7,617 nt of DNA from Phycisphaerales bacterium (GTDB lineage: Bacteria; Planctomycetota; Phycisphaerae; SM23-33), in the NCBI GenBank assembly GCA_003171235.1, contig PMYM01000043.1, forward strand, positions 1 to 7,617, given 5' to 3'. Below, piece by piece: positions 1 through 6,345 of the stretch. Made by a program: the position numbers and the translations under genes. The notes under the pieces are model-generated. The model was not told the origin of the DNA and did not search any database. It was given only the letters and a program-made list of their open reading frames with translations. Numbering within the stretch: position 1 is the first letter of the stretch; each line of letters opens with the position of its first letter.

Positions 1-383
1 CAGAGGTTGTTGACGCCGATCATTACCACGAAGACGCGCGGGCTCTGGCCTTCCAGCTCCTTGCCCTCGGTGATCCGCCAGAGCAGGTTGCCGGTGCGGT
101 CGCCGGCCGAGCCGAAGTTGCCGGCGCCCAGCGGCTCGTAATGCTTGGCCCAGAGATCCTTGTCGAACCAGTGGGTGATGGAGTCGCCCAGAAAGGCTAC
201 GTCGCACTTCTTGCCCTGGGTCTGCTTGATGATCTCCAGATGGCGGGCTTTGTCGCGCAGGCTGGCTTTGAGGGCGGAGTTGGCCGGTTGGCTGCCCGGG
301 GCGCTGGCCGGCCGGGTAGCGGTCTGGGCCATAGCCAGCGCAGCGGCCAGGGCGAGGGCGGCGAAAGGAATGGTTTTCTTCAT
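1..383 (-). CDS. Secreted SGNH/GDSL-family hydrolase (PAF-acetylhydrolase-like), 3' end cut by window edge
   Basis: Reading the minus strand from the ATG at 383-381 gives 127 residues before the frame runs off the left edge. Residues 1-19 look like a signal peptide: Lys2-Lys3, a hydrophobic Ala/Leu core, and an AMA-Q cleavage site after residue 19, so the enzyme is probably exported. Three SGNH blocks follow: GDSIT at 66-70 with Ser68 as the likely nucleophile, a GSAGDRT segment at 91-97 supplying the oxyanion-hole Gly, and GVNN at 123-126 with its conserved Asn. The catalytic Asp/His block lies outside the window. The context around the blocks resembles the platelet-activating-factor acetylhydrolase-like group of ester hydrolases, but the substrate cannot be told. 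A modest ribosome site (AGAAAGG) lies 6 bases before the ATG. The gene diverges from mnmA. The family call is firm; the specific function is unknown. Confidence 0.88.
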   Translation of the reverse strand, partial: MKKTIPFAALALAAALAMAQTATRPASAPGSQPANSALKASLRDKARHLEIIKQTQGKKCDVAFLGDSITHWFDKDLWAKHYEPLGAGNFGSAGDRTGNLLWRITEGKELEGQSPRVFVVMIGVNNL

Positions 384-397
384 GGGGCGCCTTTCTG

Positions 398-427
398 ATT
401 CGAGGGCCGTGTTGTCAGTCCTGCCAA
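398..427 (-). promoter_or_regulatory. Possible promoter of the SGNH hydrolase gene
   Basis: On the minus strand a TTGGCA hexamer (422-427) and a TCGAAT hexamer (398-403) are separated by 18 bases, matching the sigma-70 consensus at 5/6 and 4/6 positions. Transcription would start around 391, leaving a leader of about 8 bases that would cut into the ribosome site. The assignment is therefore tentative. Confidence 0.3.
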
Positions 428-439
428 GACGCCCATAGG

Positions 440-470
440 TTACCCGCGGCGGGGGCCAAAGCGGTAGAAT
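440..470 (+). promoter_or_regulatory. Possible promoter of mnmA with a -10 box almost touching the start codon
   Basis: TAGAAT (465-470) matches the -10 consensus at 5/6 positions and sits 7 bases before the mnmA ATG. A transcript from it would begin at or next to the start codon, that is, leaderless. The best -35 candidate, TTACCC at 440-445, is weak and 19 bases away. No Shine-Dalgarno motif precedes mnmA, which fits leaderless initiation. Confidence 0.35.
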
Positions 471-477
471 CTCTGCC

Positions 478-1524
478 ATGGATGACAAGAGGCGAGTGCT
501 GCTGGCCATGAGCGGCGGGGTGGACAGCTCCGTGGCGGCCGCTTTGCTGCTTGAGGCGGGCTGCCAGGTGACGGGGGTGTTTCTCTGCCTGGGCGGGGCG
601 GTGCGGGCCGACAACGACAGCCCCGGCTGCTGCTCCCCCACCGACGCCGCCGACGCCCGCTCGGTGGCCCAGAAGCTGGGCATCGATCTGTTCGTGCTGG
701 ACGCCTCGCGCGAGTTCGCCCCCATCATCGAGCAGTTCGCCCGGGAATACGCCGCCGGGCGCACGCCCAACCCCTGCATCCTGTGCAACGCCCAGGTGAA
801 GTTCGGCTACCTGATGCGCCAAGCCGACCGGCTGGGGATGGACTTCGTCGCCACCGGCCACCACGCCCGCATGGCCCTTGGGCAAGTCCATCGGGCCGCC
901 GCCAAGGACCAGTCCTACGCCCTGTTCGCCGTGCCGCGGGAGCACCTGCCCAGGATGCTCCTGCCTATCGGCGAACTTGGCGGCAAGGCCAGGGTGCGGC
1001 AGATCGCCGCCGAACTGGGCCTGAAGGTGGCCGACAAGCCCGACAGCCAGGAGATCTGCTTCGTCAGCGAGCACCACCGTTCCGTGCTCCAGCGGCTTGC
1101 GCCGCAGGCCCTGCAGCCGGGGGACATCGTGGACGCCCAGGGCAAGGTCCTGGGCCGCCACCAGGGCGTGGGCAACTTCACCATCGGCCAGCGGCGCGGC
1201 GTGCGCGTGGCCGTGGGAATACCCTACTACGTCACCGCCATCGACCCAGCCAGCGCCACCGTCACTATCGGCCCGGTCGAGCAGCTCCAGCGGCGGTCGC
1301 TGCAGGCCAGCCGGGCCAACTGGCACATCGACCCGCCGCCGGCTGCCTTCCGCGCCACCATCCAGATACGCTACAACCACCCCGGCGCGCCCGGCACGGT
1401 CACCCCTGCCGGGCCCGAGGGCTTTGCGGTGGAGTTTGACCAGCCGGTGCTGGCCGTCACCCCCGGCCAGGCGGCCGTGGTTTATGACGGCGACAGACTG
1501 CTGGGCGGCGGATGGATCGAGTAA
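478..1524 (+). CDS. mnmA: tRNA-specific 2-thiouridylase MnmA
   Basis: 348 residues, close to the usual 350-380. MnmA activates U34 of tRNA-Lys, -Glu and -Gln with ATP and replaces O2 with sulfur relayed from a cysteine desulfurase, in the cytoplasm. The N-terminal adenylating domain carries the PP-loop SGGVDSS at 12-18. The catalytic region reads NPCILCN at 98-104, giving Cys100 and Cys103, and the second catalytic cysteine is Cys194 in SQEICFVSE. TGHHAR (126-131) and the GNFTIGQRRG segment (232-241) are family signatures; the C-terminal beta-barrel ends in LLGGGWIE. An Asp99-type residue, as in E. coli, is replaced by Cys100, giving the CxxC-plus-C variant (see findings). The ATG at 478 fits the family N-terminus; no ribosome site is visible. 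mnmA is first in the plus-strand series, 184 bases before the GT9 gene. Confidence 0.97.
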   Translation: MDDKRRVLLAMSGGVDSSVAAALLLEAGCQVTGVFLCLGGAVRADNDSPGCCSPTDAADARSVAQKLGIDLFVLDASREFAPIIEQFAREYAAGRTPNPCILCNAQVKFGYLMRQADRLGMDFVATGHHARMALGQVHRAAAKDQSYALFAVPREHLPRMLLPIGELGGKARVRQIAAELGLKVADKPDSQEICFVSEHHRSVLQRLAPQALQPGDIVDAQGKVLGRHQGVGNFTIGQRRGVRVAVGIPYYVTAIDPASATVTIGPVEQLQRRSLQASRANWHIDPPPAAFRATIQIRYNHPGAPGTVTPAGPEGFAVEFDQPVLAVTPGQAAVVYDGDRLLGGGWIE

Positions 1525-1543
1525 GGCCACGGCACAATACAAA

Positions 1544-1694
1544 GCCGCGAACAACGCGAACTTCGCGAACAGGAGAAAGATCAGTGAGAAGACAGCCTTG
1601 GCTTTGTTGAGCTTCTTTCTTGCTGCCTGTTCCCTGCTGCCTGTTGCCTGTTGCCTGTTGCTTTCTTGTTCGCGGTGTTCGCGTTGTTCGCGGC
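1544..1694. repeat. Inverted-repeat element E1 with 9-base tandem arms (mnmA/GT9 spacer)
   Basis: Left arm 1544-1579 and right arm 1661-1694 are reverse complements: 18 exact bases (GCCGCGAACAACGCGAAC), 2 mismatches, 8 exact, a 2-base gap and 6 more. Each arm consists of about three 9-base units of the CGCGAACAA type. The 81-base loop holds the core AGCCTTGGCTTTGTTG at 1594-1609 and a heptamer tract at 1617-1661. The element starts 19 bases after the mnmA stop and ends 14 bases before the GT9 ATG. There is no T-run after the right arm, so it does not look like a simple intrinsic terminator. It is homologous to E2 (2662-2807). It would form a long hairpin in the transcript. Confidence 0.9.
1617..1661. 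repeat. Heptamer tandem tract (TGCCTGT)n inside E1
   Basis: Successive 7-base units are TTCTTGC, TGCCTGT, TCCCTGC and then three exact TGCCTGT units from 1638 to 1658, followed by a partial TGC. It occupies the 3' half of the E1 loop. E2 has an unrelated heptamer tract (CCTTAAG type) at the corresponding place. Confidence 0.85.
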
Positions 1695-1708
1695 AAATCC
1701 TTTCACCC

Positions 1709-2641
1709 ATGACAACTGAACCCGAAAACACGATCCTGGCCATTCATCCCGGGGCGCTGGGCGACCTGGTGCTGTTTGCCCAGTTCCTCCAGCCGATGCG
1801 GGCGGGCAGGACCATCCGCCTGGTGGCGGGCAAGTCCAAGGCCCAGTTGCTCCAGGGACTGGGGGCGGTGCAAGAGACGCTGGACTACGACCTGCTGCCG
1901 CTGGAGCAGTTGTTCAATAGCCAGGGCACGGCGGCCCGGCTGGCGGCGCTGTTGGGTCAGTGCCGCACGCTGGTCAGTTGCTTTGCCGGTGAGGATACAG
2001 CCGTTCAGGGCAGGCTCATGCGACTGTGCGGGGCCACCCGCGCGATGTTCCTGCCGGTCCGCCCGCCCAGCGACTTCCAGGGCCACCTGCTTGAGTACTG
2101 GTCGCAGATGGTTGGATCGCCGACGCCCGCGCCGCCGGCCTGGACCGCCCCGGCCCCCTGGCGGCAGGCGGCATTGTCGCAGTTGGCTGCCATCGGCTGC
2201 CAACCGGGCCAGTGCGGCCTGGCGGTGCTGCAGCCGGGAGCGGGCTCGCCGCTAAAGTGCTGGCCGCTGGAGCGGTTTTTGGAACTGGCCGGCGAACTGC
2301 GCAGGGGCGGGCTGACTCCCCTGCTGGTGCTGGGGCCGACGGAAACCGAGTGGTGGCCCGGCGGCCTGATCGAGTCCTGCCGCCGCCGATGCAGCCTGGT
2401 GCAGGATGCGCCCCTGCCCATCCTGGCGGGGCTGTTGGCCCAGGCCCGCGTTTTCGTCGGCAACGACAGCGGACCGGGCCACCTGGCCGCCGCGCTGGGC
2501 TGCAACGTCGTGAGCCTATTCGGCCCCGGCGACCCCCGCCAGTTCGCCCCGCGCGGCAAGGTCCGCCTGCTGCAGGCAAACGACCTGGGCCAACTGGATG
2601 TCTCGACCGTCCTCCAAGCCGTCGGAGAGCTTCTGGATTGA
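1709..2641 (+). CDS. Glycosyltransferase family 9 protein (heptosyltransferase-like)
   Basis: 310 residues with the two halves of a GT-B fold. The N-terminal loop HPGALGDLVLF (13-23) is the GT9 acceptor-side motif. The C-terminal half has QPGAGSPLKCWPLERF (175-190) and the nucleotide-sugar-binding stretch GNDSGPGHLAAALG (251-264), followed by FGPGDPRQFAP (271-281). These match the ADP-heptose:LPS heptosyltransferase family, which adds heptose to lipid A-core or related surface glycans at the inner face of the inner membrane. The true donor and acceptor cannot be read from sequence. At 310 residues it is slightly short but looks complete. The ATG at 1709 is chosen because the family N-terminus begins just after it; the frame stays open upstream through E1 and mnmA, but that translation is low-complexity repeat and shadow. 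No Shine-Dalgarno site is seen. Its neighbours are tRNA genes, not an LPS cluster. Confidence 0.88.
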   Translation: MTTEPENTILAIHPGALGDLVLFAQFLQPMRAGRTIRLVAGKSKAQLLQGLGAVQETLDYDLLPLEQLFNSQGTAARLAALLGQCRTLVSCFAGEDTAVQGRLMRLCGATRAMFLPVRPPSDFQGHLLEYWSQMVGSPTPAPPAWTAPAPWRQAALSQLAAIGCQPGQCGLAVLQPGAGSPLKCWPLERFLELAGELRRGGLTPLLVLGPTETEWWPGGLIESCRRRCSLVQDAPLPILAGLLAQARVFVGNDSGPGHLAAALGCNVVSLFGPGDPRQFAPRGKVRLLQANDLGQLDVSTVLQAVGELLD

Positions 2642-2661
2642 GATGGTCGTGAAACAAAGAT

Positions 2662-2807
2662 GAGCCGCGAACAACGCGAACATCGCGAACAGGAAAAGAG
2701 AATAGCGTTCGAAAGAGCCTTGGCTTTGTTGTCGCTTCTACCTTAAGCCTCAAGCCTTAAGCCTGTACCGTCTTTCTTGTTCGCGTTGTTCGCGTTGTTC
2801 GCGGCTC
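2662..2807. repeat. Inverted-repeat element E2 with 9-base tandem arms (GT9/pheT spacer), relative of E1
   Basis: Left arm 2662-2691 and right arm 2778-2807 match as reverse complements at 29 of 30 positions; the only mismatch is T2683. The arms are CGCGAACAA-type 9-base units. The 86-base loop has the same 16-base core as E1 (AGCCTTGGCTTTGTTG, 2716-2731) and a heptamer tract at 2741-2764. From the shared GCCGCG start, left arms agree with E1 at 30 of 31 bases and right arms at 33 of 34. The element starts 20 bases after the GT9 stop. The right arm is followed by CGTCTTTTT (2807-2815), so on the plus strand it could act as a terminator, although the loop is long for that role. Confidence 0.92.
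2741..2764. repeat. Heptamer tandem tract (CCTTAAG)n inside E2
   Basis: Units CCTTAAG, CCTCAAG, CCTTAAG and a partial CCT, period 7. The tract sits in the 3' half of the E2 loop where E1 carries (TGCCTGT)n instead. CTTAAG is itself palindromic, so this tract could add a small inner hairpin. Confidence 0.8.
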
Positions 2808-2813
2808 GTCTTT

Positions 2814-2842
2814 TTCCCACTTTGCTCCTGGCCGTGTATAAT
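2814..2842 (+). promoter_or_regulatory. Likely pheT promoter
   Basis: A perfect -10 hexamer TATAAT (2837-2842) stands out in GC-rich DNA, with TTCCCA (2814-2819, 4/6 match to the -35 consensus) 17 bases upstream. The -10 box ends 9 bases before the pheT ATG, so the transcript would have almost no leader. This suggests that pheT can be transcribed on its own, just after E2. Confidence 0.55.
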
Positions 2843-2851
2843 CCACCGGCT

Positions 2852-4858
2852 ATGAAGATATCACTGAACTGGCTGTCGGATTACGTGGATGTCTCCGCCA
2901 TCAGCGCGGCGGACCTGGCCGGGCGTCTTACCGCCATCGGCCTGTGCTGCGACGCCGTCACGCCCACGCCCACCGACGTGGTGCTGGACCTGGACGTCAC
3001 CAGCAACCGCCCCGATTGCCTGGGGCACATCGGCGTGGCCCGGGAAGTGGCGGCCCTGTTGGGCATGCCGCTGAAACTGCCCGACCTGCCGGCCGTTCCG
3101 ACGGCAGCCGCCAAGGCCGCCGAACTGACTTCCGTCGGGGTGCTGGATGCGGACCTCTGCCCGCGCTACACCGCCCGCATCCTGCGGAACGTCAAGGTCG
3201 GCCCCAGCCCCAGTTGGATGGTCGAGCGGCTGGAGGCCGTCGGCCTGCGCAGCATCAATAACGTGGTGGACGCCACCAACTATGTCCTGCTGGAATACAG
3301 CCAGCCGCTGCACGCCTTTGACTACGAGAAACTCGCCGGCCACCGCATCGTCGTCCGCCGCCCGCGCCCAGGCGAACAGTTGGTGGCCATCGACGGCACG
3401 CGCTGCCAGCTCACCAGCGACATGTGCATCATCGCCGACGCCGACAAGCCGGTGGCCATCGCCGGCATCATGGGCGGGCTGGAGAGCGAGATCGGCCCGG
3501 CCACCCGCACCGTGCTGCTGGAGTCGGCCAAGTTCGACCCCATGACCACCCGCCGCACCGCCAGGGCGCTGAGCCTGATGAGCGACGCCTCCTACCGTTT
3601 CGAGCGCGGGGTGGACGTCGTCAACCTGGACCAGGCCAGCCTGCGCGCCTGCCAGTTGATCCTGCAAATCGCCGGCGGCGAACTGGCAGCGGGCGTGGTG
3701 GACGCATACGCCCAGCCCTTCGTCGCGCCCGAAGTGGCCCTGCGCCCGCAGCGCGTCGGAGCCATCCTGGGCATGGACGTGCCCGAGCCGGCCCAGCTTG
3801 ACATCCTGGCTCGGCTTGGGCTCTCGCCCTACAAGGACGGCGGGGTCATCCGCTGCCGCATTCCCTCCTGGCGAGGCGACTTGTCGCGGGAGATCGACCT
3901 GGTCGAAGAGGTCGCCCGCCTGTACGGCTACGACAAGCTGCCCGCCGGCCAGAGCGTCACCCACCAGGTCGTCGGCGCCAGCGCCCAGGACCGCGCCCGC
4001 TCGGAGTTGCGCGACGTGCTGGCCGCCGCCGGCTTCGACGAGGCCGTCTGCCACGGCTTCCTGGACGAGGGCGAGGCCGAGCTTTTCGGCTACGACCGCG
4101 GCGTGCACGTGGACCCGCGCGTCCGCAAGACCAACAACCTCCTGCGGCCGACGCTGCTGCCCAGCCTGCTGCGGGCCTGCAAGTCCAACCAGGACGCCGG
4201 CAACACCGGCGTGAGACTGTACGAACTGGCGGCGGTTTTTCCCGCAGGCCAGGGCCAACTGCCCGACGAACACACCGAGCTGGCACTGGTCAGCGAGGGC
4301 GACCTGCCTCAGGTGCGCGGAGCCCTGGAGAGAATCGTGGAGCGCCTGACCGGCCAGGGGCGCCTGGCGGTCGAACCGGCGGAGGTTCCCGCCCTGGAGA
4401 CGGGATCGGCCGGCAAGCTCACCCTCGACGGCAAGCCCATCGGCATGCTGGGCATGACAAGCCGCAAGGCGACGGATTACTACGGGCTGGAGAAGCCCCT
4501 GGCCGTGGCGGCGGCGGCGCTGGAACCGCTGCTGGCGGCCGCCAGGGCGGTGCGGCAGTACCAGCCCCTGCCGCGCTTCCCCGGTGTGCGGCGCGACCTA
4601 TCGGTGGTGGTGGATCAGGCCGTGCGCTGGAGCCGGCTCGAGCAGGCCGTCCGCGACTGCTGCCAGAACGAGCTGCAGGCCCTGGAATACGTCGACACCT
4701 ACATAGGCAAGCAGGTGCCCCCCGGCAAGAAATCCGTGACCCTGTCCCTGGTCTACCGCAGCGACGAGGGCACCCTTCGCAGCGAGCAGATCGACCAACT
4801 GGTCGCTCAGGTGGTGGCCGCACTGGGCCAGGCGCTTTGTGCCACGCTGAGGACGTAG
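2852..4858 (+). CDS. pheT: Phenylalanine--tRNA ligase beta subunit, short form
   Basis: 668 residues. PheT pairs with PheS to charge tRNA-Phe and edits Tyr-tRNA-Phe. Domains visible: B1 at the N-terminus (MKISLNWLSDYVD, then SNRPDCLGHIGVARE at 51-65); the B3/B4 editing region, about 105-285, with GLRSINNVVDATNYV (131-145), QPLHAFD (151-157) and AGIMGG (204-209); B5, about 290-365, with RGDLSREIDLVEEVARLYGYDKLP (split by position, 341-364); the B6/B7 pseudo-catalytic core, about 380-560; and the B8 anticodon-binding domain from about 574 (RFPGVRRDLSVVVD region). The EMAPII-like tRNA-binding domain normally inserted in B1 is missing: about ten residues separate the AIGL helix from VVLDLDVTSNRPD. 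This explains the length against the usual ~800. The start at 2852 matches family N-termini; a TTG at 2777 would add repeat-encoded residues. pheS is not adjacent. Confidence 0.96.
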   Translation: MKISLNWLSDYVDVSAISAADLAGRLTAIGLCCDAVTPTPTDVVLDLDVTSNRPDCLGHIGVAREVAALLGMPLKLPDLPAVPTAAAKAAELTSVGVLDADLCPRYTARILRNVKVGPSPSWMVERLEAVGLRSINNVVDATNYVLLEYSQPLHAFDYEKLAGHRIVVRRPRPGEQLVAIDGTRCQLTSDMCIIADADKPVAIAGIMGGLESEIGPATRTVLLESAKFDPMTTRRTARALSLMSDASYRFERGVDVVNLDQASLRACQLILQIAGGELAAGVVDAYAQPFVAPEVALRPQRVGAILGMDVPEPAQLDILARLGLSPYKDGGVIRCRIPSWRGDLSREIDLVEEVARLYGYDKLPAGQSVTHQVVGASAQDRARSELRDVLAAAGFDEAVCHGFLDEGEAELFGYDRGVHVDPRVRKTNNLLRPTLLPSLLRACKSNQDAGNTGVRLYELAAVFPAGQGQLPDEHTELALVSEGDLPQVRGALERIVERLTGQGRLAVEPAEVPALETGSAGKLTLDGKPIGMLGMTSRKATDYYGLEKPLAVAAAALEPLLAAARAVRQYQPLPRFPGVRRDLSVVVDQAVRWSRLEQAVRDCCQNELQALEYVDTYIGKQVPPGKKSVTLSLVYRSDEGTLRSEQIDQLVAQVVAALGQALCATLRT

Positions 4859-4864
4859 GTCCCT

Positions 4865-5281
4865 CTACTGCTCTGTGCCATTGCGGCGGAGGCGCTTGGT
4901 CTGGCCGCGGCGTTTCTTGGACTCCAATCGCCGCTGCTTACTGGCGCCAGTGGGCCTGGTGGCACGGCGCAGGCGAGGGGGCTGGGCAGCGCGGCGGATG
5001 AGTTCCACCAGCCGCTCCAGGGCGTCGGTGCGATTCTGCCCCTGGGTGCGATGCCGCCGGGCCTGGATAACCAGCACTCCCCCTCCGGTCATGCGCGAGC
5101 CGGCCAATTGCGCCAGGCGAGCCTTGACCTCCGCCGGCAGGGCCGAACCGGCTAGGTCGAAACGCAGTTCAGCGGCCGTGGAGACCTTGTTTACGTTCTG
5201 CCCCCCAGGCCCGCCGGCACGGACGAAGCTCCATTCCAGCTTGCTTTCGTCGATTGATAAGTTGGGGGTAATTTGGATCAT
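4865..5281 (-). CDS. arfB: Alternative ribosome-rescue factor / peptidyl-tRNA hydrolase ArfB (YaeJ family)
   Basis: 138 residues, the normal size for ArfB/YaeJ (E. coli 140). The protein enters ribosomes stalled on truncated mRNA and hydrolyses the peptidyl-tRNA with its GGQ motif. The GGQ loop is at 26-28 in RAGGPGGQNVNKVST (21-35), and the fold continues as in the catalytic domain of class I release factors. The C-terminal tail, about 105-138, is rich in Lys and Arg (KQRRLESKKRR, then KRLRR), as needed to occupy the empty mRNA channel; this separates ArfB from true release factors, which also carry a codon-recognition domain. The ATG at 5281 gives the standard MIQITPNLSID start; no clear ribosome site is seen. 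The gene follows uppS after element E3 and ends 6 bases from the convergent pheT stop. Its Gene Ontology-like role is translation quality control. Confidence 0.94.
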   Translation of the reverse strand: MIQITPNLSIDESKLEWSFVRAGGPGGQNVNKVSTAAELRFDLAGSALPAEVKARLAQLAGSRMTGGGVLVIQARRHRTQGQNRTDALERLVELIRRAAQPPRLRRATRPTGASKQRRLESKKRRGQTKRLRRNGTEQ

Positions 5282-5296
5282 TCGCTTAATGAACCC

Positions 5297-5404
5297 AAAG
5301 CTGAAAGCTAAAAGCTGAAAGCTGAAATAAAGACAGGCGACTTCCCTGGTCCTTGAGTTGTTTTCTTTGTTTTGATTTCAGCTTTTAGCTTTTAGCTTTC
5401 AGCT

Positions 5405-5406
<2 letters not shown>
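5297..5406. repeat. Inverted-repeat element E3 with 7-base tandem arms (uppS/arfB spacer)
   Basis: Left arm 5297-5328 and right arm 5375-5406 match as reverse complements at 31 of 32 positions. Each arm is four heptamers of the AAAGCTG/AAAGCTA type plus AAAT. The single mismatch (5317) would be a G-U pair in plus-strand RNA, but a C-A mismatch in the minus-strand RNA expected from uppS and arfB. The loop is 46 bases. The right arm overlaps the uppS stop codon by two bases. The element is AT-rich against GC-rich genes. In the minus direction there is no T-run after it. Confidence 0.92.
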
Positions 5407-6178
<772 letters not shown>

Positions 6179-6233
6179 TCCTGGTCCGAATTCCACGCGC
6201 TAAGGTTAAAACACCTAAAGGAGAGCTTAGTCA

Positions 6234-6344
6234 GCAAGGTCAAATCGTGAATCAGTTAATCGGTTGACCGGTTAATCGGGAGCTATTCCCATCTGACAGC
6301 GTCTTTACCGATTTGCCGAGTAACTGATTCACCGATCAACTTGC
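6234..6344. repeat. Inverted-repeat element E4 with degenerate 8-base tandem arms (purA/uppS spacer)
   Basis: The left arm (6239-6280) parses into octamers GTCAAATC, GTGAATCA, GTTAATCG, GTTGACCG, GTTAATCG. The reverse complement of the right arm (6304-6339) reads GTTGATCG, GTGAATCA, GTTACTCG, GCAAATCG, in matching phase. The strongest pairing is 12 exact bases (6247-6258 with 6321-6332), then one mismatch and four more pairs; GCAAG (6234-6238) pairs with CTTGC (6340-6344) at the outer edge. It ends one base from the purA stop codon. It is more decayed than E1-E3 but has the same design. On the minus strand TTGACC (6238-6243) could also be a -35 box for uppS, without a convincing -10. Confidence 0.8.
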
Positions 6345-6345
6345 T

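Noticed and set aside
1544..1694. Intrinsic terminator for mnmA
   Set aside because: The hairpin is strong, but the loop is about 81 bases and no T-run follows the right arm.
1097..1708. Possible long N-terminal extension of the GT9 protein
   Set aside because: The frame is open, but it translates mnmA out of frame and then the E1 tandem repeat into Ser/Arg/Cys-rich low-complexity sequence; the GT9 N-terminus starts naturally at 1709.
415..1743. 442-residue minus-strand open frame antisense to mnmA
   Set aside because: It is the shadow of a high-GC gene with strong family matches on the plus strand. Its N-terminal part only translates the E1 repeat, and its protein shows no recognisable domain.
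1544..2807. CRISPR array or direct-repeat array
   Set aside because: There are only two elements, about 1.1 kb apart, with a gene between them, and the repeats are inverted pairs with no regular unique spacers.
2777..2851. N-terminal extension of PheT, giving a hydrophobic FALFALFAA start like a signal or membrane segment
   Set aside because: The hydrophobic words come from translating the 9-base repeat arm of E2; MKISLNWL at 2852 is the family start and PheT is cytoplasmic.
2642..2851. T-box riboswitch ahead of pheT
   Set aside because: No conserved T-box bulge motif, specifier loop or antiterminator pair was found; the structure is explained by E2.
2861..4273. 470-residue minus-strand open frame antisense to pheT
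   Set aside because: Shadow frame of pheT; Gly/Ala/Val/Gln-rich composition with no motif.
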